Source: Candidatus Coatesbacteria bacterium RBG_13_66_14 (GTDB taxonomy: Bacteria; RBG-13-66-14). From it: 5,902 nt of DNA. The notes beneath the pieces were generated by a model. That model was not told where the DNA came from. It was given only the letters and a program-made list of their open reading frames with translations, and did no database searches. Location of the stretch: contig MFAF01000071.1 of assembly GCA_001774505.1 (NCBI GenBank), positions 1 to 5,902 of the forward strand, in the 5' to 3' direction. Made by a program: the position numbers and the translations under genes. Each line of letters starts with the position of its first letter. The stretch's first letter is position 1. This document shows, one piece after another, positions 1 through 5,244 of the stretch.

Positions 1-132
1 GCCCGCGAGTTCGAGGAGGGCATCAAAGGGGCGGAGCTGGTCCTCTTCGACGAGTGCGGCCACGCCGCGATGATGGAGAAGGCCGCGGAGTTCTCAAAAA
101 TTCTGGAAAAGTTCCTCGACCGCCTGGCTTAA
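1..132 (+). CDS. C-terminal end of an alpha/beta-hydrolase-like protein (partial)
   Basis: The frame is open from the window edge to TAA at 130-132 and gives the last 43 residues; the 5' part lies outside. The visible peptide contains GAELVLFDECGHAAMMEKA followed by an amphipathic helix ending KFLDRLA. This matches the C-terminal end of the alpha/beta-hydrolase fold, in which a beta strand leads to the catalytic histidine (GH, His codon at 61-63), then a helix with a conserved acidic residue and a final FL-containing helix. The nucleophile and acid of the triad are not visible, so substrate and exact family (esterase, peptidase, dienelactone hydrolase and others) cannot be told. The gene ends just before a strong terminator, so it is the last gene of its transcript. 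It shares the GC-rich codon use of the next gene. Confidence 0.7.
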   Translation, partial: AREFEEGIKGAELVLFDECGHAAMMEKAAEFSKILEKFLDRLA

Positions 133-145
133 AAAAACGAGCGAC

Positions 146-177
146 ACCCGCCGCGGCTGAACGGGCGGGTTTTTTTT
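146..177 (+). terminator. Intrinsic (rho-independent) terminator after the hydrolase gene
   Basis: Seven-base stem ACCCGCC (146-152) pairs with GGCGGGT (164-170) around an 11-base loop and runs into eight T residues (170-177). An A-rich stretch (about 130-137) precedes the stem and can pair with the T-tract, so the element may also work on the minus strand. It ends only 15 bases before the GH3 start codon. Confidence 0.85.
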
Positions 178-192
178 AGAAAGCCCCCGGGC

Positions 193-1722
193 ATGTCCCT
201 GGTGGAAAAGGCAAAAATCTCCATCCTGCGCCGGGCTTACGACCGGCGCCTGCGCGAGCTGGACGGGGTCCTGCGGGACCCCTGGCGCTTCCAGGAAAAA
301 GCGTTCCGGGGCATTTTAAAAGCCGCGTCGGGCACCGCCTTCGGCCGCGACCGGGGCCTGACGGCGGGAATGACCCTGGCCGAGTTTCGCCGGCGCGTCC
401 CGTGCGCGCCCTACGAGGCCTTCGACCCCTACATCGGGCGGATGCTGGCCGGGGAGCGATCGGTGCTCTGGCCGGGGTTGGTGCGCGAGTTCTCGCTGAC
501 CAGCGGCACCACCGCGGCGCGCGGCAACAAGTACATCCCCTTCACCCGGGGCCTGTGGCTGTCGAACCAGACCGCGGCCCGGGACAGCCTCTTCTTCCAC
601 ATCCGGCGGCGCGGGGGCGACTTCGGCGTCTTCTCGGGGAAGATGCTCTTCCTGGGCGGCACGACGATTCTGAACCGCGAAGGCCGAGGCGTGTATTCCG
701 GCGACCTCTCCGCCATCACCATCCGCCGACTGCCGCTTCTCTACCGCCGCTACTACCTCCCCGGCTACCGCATCGGCGCCATCGCCGACTGGGAGGAGAA
801 AATCGCCCGCATCGCCCGCATGGTCCGGGGCGTGAACCTCACCTTCCTCTCCGGCATCCCCTCCTGGGTCCTGGTGCTCCTGGACAAGATCCGCGCGGAC
901 CACGGCCGCCCCGACGCCACGCTGAAAGAAATCTACCCCGGTTTCCGCCTTTTGGTAAGCGGCGGGGTGAACGTCCACCCCTACCTGGACCTCTTCCGCC
1001 GGACGGTCGGCCCGGAGGTGGACTTCGCGGAGACCTACCCCGCCTCGGAGGCGTTCGTCGCCGTCCAGGACGGCGCCATGGGGGACGGGATGTTGCTGGA
1101 GACGGATTCGGGCGTTTTCTACGAGTTCGTCCCCGCCGGGCGGATAGAGGAGGACGACCCGCCGCGCCTGGCCCTCCCCGAGGTTCAAACGGGCGAGAAC
1201 TACGCGATCGTGCTGACCACCCCCGGCGGGCTGTACAGTTACATCCTGGGCGACACGGTGCGTTTTTTGAGCACCGACCCGCCCCGGCTCCTCGTCACCG
1301 GGCGGACGAAGCATTTCCTGTCGGCCTTCGGGGAGCATTTAATCGTGGAGGAGGCCGAGGAGGCGGTGCGGACGGCGTGCGAGCGGACCGGCGCGCGGGT
1401 CCTGGACTTCACCGCCGCCCCGGTCTTCCCGGAAAAAAGCGGGGAGCTGCCGCGCCACGAGTGGCTGGTCGAGTTCGAGACGCCGCCCGCCGATTTGGCG
1501 GCCTTCGAGCGGATTCTGGACGAGCGCCTCGGGGAGCTCAACGCGGACTACGCCGTCCACCGGCGCGACGACGCCGGCCTCCTGCCGCCGCGGGTGACGT
1601 CCCTGCGGCCGGGGAGCTTTTATAATTTCATGAAGGCGCGGGGGAAGCTGGGGGGGCAGAACAAGGTGCCGAGATTAAAGAACGACCGTGAGCTCGCGGA
1701 GGAGCTCCACGGGCTGCAGTAG
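193..1722 (+). CDS. GH3-family protein (bacterial homologue of plant acyl-acid amido synthetases)
   Basis: The 509-residue product has the length and motif order of GH3 proteins (Pfam GH3 family, ANL adenylating superfamily). The nucleotide-binding loop reads SLTSGTTAARGNK (residues 101-113), leading into YIPFT. The second motif is YPASEAF (282-288) and the third is YSYILGDTVRF (348-358, with the G-D pair). Next comes VTGRTKHFLSAFGEHL (368-383), and the C-terminal signature GGQNKVPRL lies at 487-495. Plant members adenylate an acyl acid such as jasmonate or indole-acetate and transfer it to an amino acid. The substrate of bacterial members is generally unknown and cannot be read from this sequence. 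The protein appears cytoplasmic, with no signal peptide. The ATG at 193 is chosen because the conserved N-terminal segment around DPWRFQEKAFRGIL (29-42) lies just after it. Upstream the frame is open to the hydrolase stop but offers no ATG, GTG or TTG. There is no good Shine-Dalgarno (178-192 is AGAAAGCCCCCGGGC). Confidence 0.88.
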   Translation: MSLVEKAKISILRRAYDRRLRELDGVLRDPWRFQEKAFRGILKAASGTAFGRDRGLTAGMTLAEFRRRVPCAPYEAFDPYIGRMLAGERSVLWPGLVREFSLTSGTTAARGNKYIPFTRGLWLSNQTAARDSLFFHIRRRGGDFGVFSGKMLFLGGTTILNREGRGVYSGDLSAITIRRLPLLYRRYYLPGYRIGAIADWEEKIARIARMVRGVNLTFLSGIPSWVLVLLDKIRADHGRPDATLKEIYPGFRLLVSGGVNVHPYLDLFRRTVGPEVDFAETYPASEAFVAVQDGAMGDGMLLETDSGVFYEFVPAGRIEEDDPPRLALPEVQTGENYAIVLTTPGGLYSYILGDTVRFLSTDPPRLLVTGRTKHFLSAFGEHLIVEEAEEAVRTACERTGARVLDFTAAPVFPEKSGELPRHEWLVEFETPPADLAAFERILDERLGELNADYAVHRRDDAGLLPPRVTSLRPGSFYNFMKARGKLGGQNKVPRLKNDRELAEELHGLQ

Positions 1723-1740
1723 GTTTTCGCGCTGACGTAG

Positions 1741-1770
1741 GGGCGGGGCTCCGTCCCCGCCCGCTTTCTT
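1741..1770 (+). terminator. Probable terminator hairpin after GH3; also a palindromic repeat unit
   Basis: GGGCGGGG (1741-1748) pairs perfectly with CCCCGCCC (1755-1762) around a six-base loop. It starts 18 bases after the GH3 stop codon, and an imperfect T-rich tail GCTTTCTT follows. The T-tract is weaker than that of the upstream terminator. The left flank GTAGGG resembles that of the palindrome at 1793-1830, so this may be an intergenic repeat that doubles as a terminator. Confidence 0.6.
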
Positions 1771-1905
1771 ACCCCTGCCCGTTACCTAAATGTAGGGCGG
1801 CCCCGTAGGACGAGTCCTCTGCGGGCCGCCGCGTCAGCGCCCCCGCGGCCGTCTCCAGGCGGTAGAGGTACACGCCGGAGGGCAGAGCAGCGTTTAGCTC
1901 CAACT
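1769..1905 (-). pseudogene. Remnant of a secreted protein's C-terminal sorting tail (T9SS / FlgD-like)
   Basis: On the minus strand, about 1831-1902 encodes LNAALPSGVYLYRLETAAG, then ALTRR, in GC-rich host-like codons. The core LPSGVYLYRL with a following threonine and basic pair matches the last strands of the Por secretion-system C-terminal sorting domain and related FlgD-like Ig tails found at the ends of large secreted proteins. The frame then runs through the palindrome at 1793-1830 to a stop at 1769-1771 (PAEDSSYG onward), which is not typical of the family. Upstream, the frame enters the AT-rich island at about 1905 and loses all similarity. The rest of the parent gene is absent from the other side of the island, where a response regulator gene begins at once. 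This is therefore a dead 3' fragment left by deletion or insertion. Similarity is by eye over a short stretch. Confidence 0.5.
1793..1830. repeat. REP-like palindromic element
   Basis: GTAGGGCGG opens a nested hairpin. The outer stem is GGCGGCCC (1796-1803) with GGGCCGCC (1823-1830); the inner stem is AGGAC (1807-1811) with GTCCT (1814-1818), closing on a two-base loop. The layout matches the hairpin beginning GTAGGGGCGGGG at 1737, about 56 bases to the left and in the same orientation. Two GC-rich palindromes sharing a GTAGGG(G)CGG head suggest members of one dispersed intergenic repeat family. They lie between convergent genes and could also block transcripts arriving from either side. Only two copies are visible, so family status is inferred. 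Confidence 0.5.
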
Positions 1906-2274
1906 TTCTAGATAACAGAACGATTGGGGCGGTTTGATGTTGTAGCTGGTATGCAAACAGCAAGGTTCACTGTAGCGACGAGTTTTTTTCACCTTAATGG
2001 CGAATCCCTGATTACACTTGGAGAAATAATTAAAGAATACCTCTTCAGTTATGCCTGCATGCTTTCGAGTCTCTCTCCATAAGCGTTCGGGAGTGTCTTG
2101 TAAAATCGTTTCAATGTCAAATTCACCTATGACACGTTGTACCGGAGAAGACGAATAAACCACGATAGTTTTGACCTTCGGGTTCTTAAAAATGGCTTTA
2201 CGGAACTCATACCTTTTACTTCCGTCAAAAATACGCTCCGCAAACTCAGGCTTAATCGACAATAATACCTTCAT
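1894..2274 (-). CDS. ASCH/PUA-like domain protein, RNA-associated
   Basis: This 126-residue protein is a single ASCH (PUA-fold) domain. It starts MKVLLSIKPEFAERIFDG and contains the hallmark GxKxxExR motif as G18-S-K20-R-Y-E23-F-R25. Strand VKTIVVYSSSP (34-44) and VIGEFDIE (48-55) follow, then a helix with a W at 66, GFAIKV (90-95) and the terminal PPQSFCYL (115-122). Known ASCH proteins bind RNA; E. coli YqfB is an N4-acetylcytidine amidohydrolase and a Zymomonas member has RNase activity. The activity here is unproven. The ATG at 2272-2274 is preferred over one at 2364 because an AAGGAG lies 10 bases before it and the domain starts exactly there. It overlaps the end of the PIN-GNAT gene by 23 bases, indicating translational coupling. 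The final residues (WS) fall at the island edge and may be a junction product, since the domain proper ends near 122. Confidence 0.85.
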   Translation of the reverse strand: MKVLLSIKPEFAERIFDGSKRYEFRKAIFKNPKVKTIVVYSSSPVQRVIGEFDIETILQDTPERLWRETRKHAGITEEVFFNYFSKCNQGFAIKVKKTRRYSEPCCLHTSYNIKPPQSFCYLESWS

Positions 2275-3778
2275 TGCTCTGCGACTCCTTGATGATTGTT
2301 CGAAACTGCTCCTTAGAGATTGGCTCAAATCCGCGAGGCGCGGAATCAATATCGGTAATAACACTTAATTCTATGAGTCTTTCCAGGTTTGGTCGCTTTG
2401 GGAATGAATAAACATAGAGAAAGTTAACGATGAAAGGTCGATTGTTAGGTTTGAAATTCCAATATTTATTTAACTCCTCATCGGTAAAGACACTACGTTT
2501 TCTACACTTTCTAATGAATTCTTCTCCCGTTGGTATTTCATCAATAATCCTTTCTACAACCCCTATGGTAGTTACTACACTTGTATGGTAACCACTTGTA
2601 CCTTTGCTGCGAGTACGATAAAATACAATGATATCGCCAGAGACAAGATTCCGATTTATCGAACGGGAGATGTAGACCTTACTCAGTGCGTTTCGATGTG
2701 GCTTGTTCTCTATAAAGTCAATTTCAGACTCAGTTTTTAGAATGGAGTCGGGAAATAGCTCTGTGTGATATTTTGGGTATATCGGACAAAGGTATATGTT
2801 TTTATTTATTGATATATAGGGGAATGTTTTTTGGGGGGTTTGGGGATCGAAACAAGGGGTGAAATTTCTGACATAAACGAGCTCTTCGCCACTCATCGTG
2901 TTTTTAACTCCGAACTCAGTAAATCCCCAATCCTGAAGTAGTTTTATTAATAAATCCTTGGATAGACTATTATTAAAAATAGTTAAATAGATTTCATCAA
3001 CCTTATTCTGTAATGCGTTGTCAAAGATGATTTTCAGAAAGCGTTCCGCTAATCGGACACCGTTACTACATACCTTAAATGTACCTATCTTGAGTCGACG
3101 CTTAGGAGTGAAAGTTGGTGTTATATCTGAATAATTCTCAGTTTCGTCCTCTACCTTCATATAAAGGAAGGACAGAATTCTGTCGCTCTTATAGGTTATA
3201 TAAGCGACCTCATCTGCCTTTCTGTTGAACCATTGATCGAACCCTTTGTAATCGTCTCTAAAAGTATCAAAGAACGAATCCTGTAGATTGATATCGCCAA
3301 AATATTTCTTAGTTACGCTTAGAACAGAATAATCAACCAATTGAGGGCTTTCCGAGACGACCTTTTCCAGAAAACCGTCAATTGTGAAAACCCGATCCTG
3401 AATATTTAGCAGTGTCGCTTTTGTATGAATCTTCTTGTCTTCGCTGATGAGAATATCCACTCGACCGTTTGAAACTTCATTGAGCAGAAGAGTGTCGTTG
3501 TTATCGTTCTCATCGATATCTATTTCACTAGAGACCGCTTGAACTGCATCCGCTAACGGAGCGACGGTTTTCAGAACATTATAGCTTTGAAGTTTGATGT
3601 TCAGTGTATCGCGTTTCTTATCACTTCTGAGCTTCTGTAGCTCTTCTACCGTGATTGGGTGAATACATTTTTCATACCCCGCCTTATCCAGCCATTTAAA
3701 AAGAGTGCCGATTGCCTCATTTACTGCTACATCTGCTTCCCTGTGAATGATGATATTCGTATCTAATAAGGCTCTCAT
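2252..3778 (-). CDS. PIN - GNAT - PUA-like fusion protein
   Basis: This 508-residue protein has three parts. Residues 1-135 look like a PIN RNase domain: MRALLDTNIIIHRE with D6, E45/E46 in TVEEL, D95 in NDTLLL and D114 in ISEDKKI supply the usual acidic metal-binding set. Residues about 165-306 resemble a GNAT acetyltransferase: the ILSFLYMKVE strand, KIGTFKVCSNGVRLAERFLKI, then LLQDWGFTEFG and EELVYVRNF. The acetyl-CoA loop reads NGVRLA instead of the usual Q/RxxGxG/A. Residues about 320-490 look like a PUA/ASCH/EVE-type fold (CPIYPKYHTELFPDS, GDIIVFYRT, TTIGVVERI). The likely role is RNA cleavage or modification, with the last domain recognising RNA; whether it is a toxin, defence effector or housekeeping factor is not known. 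The ATG at 3778 is preferred over 3802 because GGAGG lies 7 bases upstream and the PIN strand begins there. It is co-directional with and 78 bases after the response regulator, and overlaps the ASCH gene. Confidence 0.8.
   Translation of the reverse strand: MRALLDTNIIIHREADVAVNEAIGTLFKWLDKAGYEKCIHPITVEELQKLRSDKKRDTLNIKLQSYNVLKTVAPLADAVQAVSSEIDIDENDNNDTLLLNEVSNGRVDILISEDKKIHTKATLLNIQDRVFTIDGFLEKVVSESPQLVDYSVLSVTKKYFGDINLQDSFFDTFRDDYKGFDQWFNRKADEVAYITYKSDRILSFLYMKVEDETENYSDITPTFTPKRRLKIGTFKVCSNGVRLAERFLKIIFDNALQNKVDEIYLTIFNNSLSKDLLIKLLQDWGFTEFGVKNTMSGEELVYVRNFTPCFDPQTPQKTFPYISINKNIYLCPIYPKYHTELFPDSILKTESEIDFIENKPHRNALSKVYISRSINRNLVSGDIIVFYRTRSKGTSGYHTSVVTTIGVVERIIDEIPTGEEFIRKCRKRSVFTDEELNKYWNFKPNNRPFIVNFLYVYSFPKRPNLERLIELSVITDIDSAPRGFEPISKEQFRTIIKESQSNEGIIVD
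2285..2290 (-). promoter_or_regulatory. Ribosome binding site of the ASCH gene
   Basis: AAGGAG on the minus strand lies 10 bases before the ATG at 2274, inside the end of the PIN-GNAT reading frame. It decides the start of the ASCH protein and supports coupled translation. Confidence 0.75.
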
Positions 3779-3785
3779 TGCCGAT

Positions 3786-3790
3786 CCTCC
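3786..3790 (-). promoter_or_regulatory. Ribosome binding site of the PIN-GNAT gene
   Basis: GGAGG on the minus strand with a 7-base spacer to the ATG at 3778. It favours this start over the in-frame ATG at 3802, whose extra eight residues (MKTYGGSA) precede the PIN domain. Confidence 0.8.
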
Positions 3791-3804
3791 GTACGTTTTC
3801 ATTC

Positions 3805-3845
3805 GTTGTCACAACCTATTTACGCCACATCTCAAGACGAATCAG
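3805..3845 (-). promoter_or_regulatory. Candidate promoter and operator of the PIN-GNAT/ASCH operon
   Basis: Read on the minus strand, a TAAATA box (3817-3822) has a poor -35 candidate CTGATT (3840-3845) 17 bases upstream. Directly after the box is the inverted repeat GTTGT-G-ACAAC (3805-3815), placed where a repressor would overlap the transcription start. The gap is short and the boxes are weak, so this could be chance; the operon might instead be read from the two-component operon upstream. Confidence 0.25.
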
Positions 3846-3856
3846 GAGACGACCGC

Positions 3857-5218
3857 CTACTTTAGCCCGTACTCGTTCAGCTTGCGGTGCAGGGTCCGCA
3901 GGCCGATGCCCAGGACCTTCGCGGTCAGCGTCCGGTTTCCCTCGTTTTTCGCCAGCGTCATGCGAATGACCTCGCGCTCGACCTGGGCCATGGTCCAGCC
4001 CACGGGGACGCGGATCATGGAGGAGGGCCGGATGGCGGCGACGCGGTCCTTTATCTCCGGCGGCAGGTCCTCCACCGTCAGCTCGGTTCCCCGGGCCAGC
4101 GCCACCATCCCCTCCACGGTATTGGAGAGCTCGCGGACGTTGCCGGGCCAGTCGTAGGTCAGGAGGAGGTCCAGGGCGGCGGGCTCGACGCCGGTGACGG
4201 GGCGGCCGTGCCGGAGGGCGGCCTGGGCGATGAAGCGCGAAATCATGGGCAGCAGGTCCTCGGGCCGCTCGGTGAGCGGCGGGACGTAGAGCTGAACTTT
4301 TTTAAGCCGGTAGTAGAGGTCCTCGCGGAATCGCCCGGCGCGCATCTCCTCGGCGGGGTCCTTGTTGGTGGCGGCGATGAGGCGCACGTCCACCTGGAGG
4401 GTCTCCTCGCCCCCCACGCGCTCGAACCGCTGGTCCTGCAGCACGCGCAGGAGCTTGACCTGCGTGGCGTGGGGGATTTCGCTGATTTCGTCGAGGAAGA
4501 GGGTGCCGCCCGAGGCGCGCTCGAAGGCGCCGGAGTGCCTTTTCACCGCCCCGGTGAAGGACCCGCGCTCGTGGCCGAAGAGCTCGCTCTCCAAAAGACC
4601 TTCGGAGAGGGCGGCGCAGTGGAGCTTGATGTAGGGCCCGTCGCGGCGGTCGCCGCGGTGCTGGATGGCGTCGGCCACCAGCTCCTTCCCCGAGCCCGAG
4701 GGGCCGGTCACCAGGACGGAGATGTCGGTGCGGGCGAGCTGGTCCACCATCTCCAGGATGCGCTTCATGGGGGCGCTGGCGGCGATGATGCCCTCGTCGC
4801 CCAGCCGCTCGTCCAGCCGACCGCGCAGGGACTCCAGGTCCCGGCGCATCCGCCGGTTCTCCAGGGCGCGCTCGATTTGTAAAAGAAGCTCGTCGGGGTT
4901 GACCGGCTTGGTGAGGTAGTCGTAGGCCCCGGTCCGCATGGCCTCCACGGCGCTCTGGACCGAGCCGTGGCCGGTGAGGACGATGACCGCCAGGTCGGCG
5001 TCGCGCATCCGCGCCCGGGTGATGAGGTCCATCCCCGAGCCCGAGGGGAGGACCAGGTCCACCAGGAGCAGGTCCACCTCGTTGACGGCCAGGGCCTCGC
5101 GGGCCTCCTCCACGTCGGCGGCGGCGAGGGTGCGGTACCCGGCGCGGCCCAGGGTGCGCTCCAGCGCCCGGCTCACCTCCGGGTCGTCGTCAACGATGAG
5201 AATGAGCGGCTTGGTCAT
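3857..5218 (-). CDS. NtrC-family sigma-54-dependent response regulator
   Basis: The 453-residue protein has the full three-domain NtrC layout. The receiver domain (about 4-120) has the acidic patch VDDD (9-12), phospho-acceptor D54 in LVDLVLPS, T82 and K104 in TKP. The AAA+ sigma-54 activator domain (about 142-385) has Walker A GPSGSGKE (172-179), sigma-54 contact loop GSFTGA (219-224, the common S variant of GAFTGA), Walker B LFLDE (240-244), AATN (282-285), arginines in RFREDLYYRL (296-305) and WPGNVREL (357-364). A Fis-type HTH follows (about 411-453) with NRTLTAKVLGIGLRTLHRKL. It should bind upstream sites and drive ATP-dependent opening of sigma-54 promoters when phosphorylated. The ATG at 5218 begins the receiver strand MTKPLILIVDDD and has GGGGGA six bases upstream; the frame extends further upstream but overlaps the kinase gene. 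It lies 26 bases after the kinase, its likely partner. Target genes are not visible. Confidence 0.95.
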   Translation of the reverse strand: MTKPLILIVDDDPEVSRALERTLGRAGYRTLAAADVEEAREALAVNEVDLLLVDLVLPSGSGMDLITRARMRDADLAVIVLTGHGSVQSAVEAMRTGAYDYLTKPVNPDELLLQIERALENRRMRRDLESLRGRLDERLGDEGIIAASAPMKRILEMVDQLARTDISVLVTGPSGSGKELVADAIQHRGDRRDGPYIKLHCAALSEGLLESELFGHERGSFTGAVKRHSGAFERASGGTLFLDEISEIPHATQVKLLRVLQDQRFERVGGEETLQVDVRLIAATNKDPAEEMRAGRFREDLYYRLKKVQLYVPPLTERPEDLLPMISRFIAQAALRHGRPVTGVEPAALDLLLTYDWPGNVRELSNTVEGMVALARGTELTVEDLPPEIKDRVAAIRPSSMIRVPVGWTMAQVEREVIRMTLAKNEGNRTLTAKVLGIGLRTLHRKLNEYGLK

Positions 5219-5224
5219 GGACTT

Positions 5225-5238
5225 TCCCCCGACCGGGG
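5225..5238 (-). promoter_or_regulatory. Ribosome binding site of the response regulator, inside a small hairpin
   Basis: On the minus strand, GGGGGA (5225-5230) is the only Shine-Dalgarno-like run before the ATG at 5218. Four of its G residues can pair with CCCC at 5235-5238 around a GGTC loop, so a short hairpin may partly hide it. Confidence 0.35.
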
Positions 5239-5244
5239 TTTTCG

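Larger units (their letters stand above)
1897..3856. other. AT-rich genomic island carrying a two-gene PIN-GNAT / ASCH module
   Basis: Base composition drops abruptly at about 1897-1910 and recovers at about 3846-3860. A sample at 2461-2520 has 17 G/C of 60, against 42 of 60 at 4081-4140. The stretch is filled by two overlapping minus-strand genes with AT-rich codons and strong GGAGG-type ribosome sites, unlike the weak site before GH3. No transposase, integrase, tRNA gene or long terminal repeat is visible, so the mode of entry is unknown. The left edge abuts a broken sorting-tail gene, and the right edge abuts the intact end of a response regulator gene. Exact borders cannot be fixed without a related genome lacking the insert. 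Confidence 0.65.

Noticed and set aside
316..1338. Long minus-strand open frame of 340 codons opposite GH3
   Set aside because: It is low-complexity, rich in Arg, Gly, Glu and Val, has no recognisable domain, and is the usual antisense artefact of a high-GC gene.
402..1625. Plus-strand frame of 407 codons within GH3
   Set aside because: Its product is dominated by Arg, Pro, Gly and His, as expected from reading GC-rich codons out of frame; the overlapping frame has clear GH3 motifs.
2275..2364. Earlier ATG for the ASCH gene (30 more residues)
   Set aside because: The extra residues lie within the PIN-GNAT coding region and the ASCH domain begins exactly at the later ATG, which has AAGGAG upstream.
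2171..2368. Small plus-strand frame of 65 codons in the island, considered as an antitoxin
   Set aside because: No ribosome site or domain seen; it is antisense to the ASCH gene and the end of the fusion gene.
1897..3856. CRISPR array, tRNA gene or insertion sequence in the AT-rich stretch
   Set aside because: No repeat-spacer pattern, cloverleaf, transposase motif or terminal inverted repeats found by eye; the stretch is almost wholly coding.
3887..4882. Plus-strand frame of 331 codons opposite the response regulator
   Set aside because: Antisense shadow of a complete NtrC-type gene, with no domain and a Gly/Val/His-rich product.
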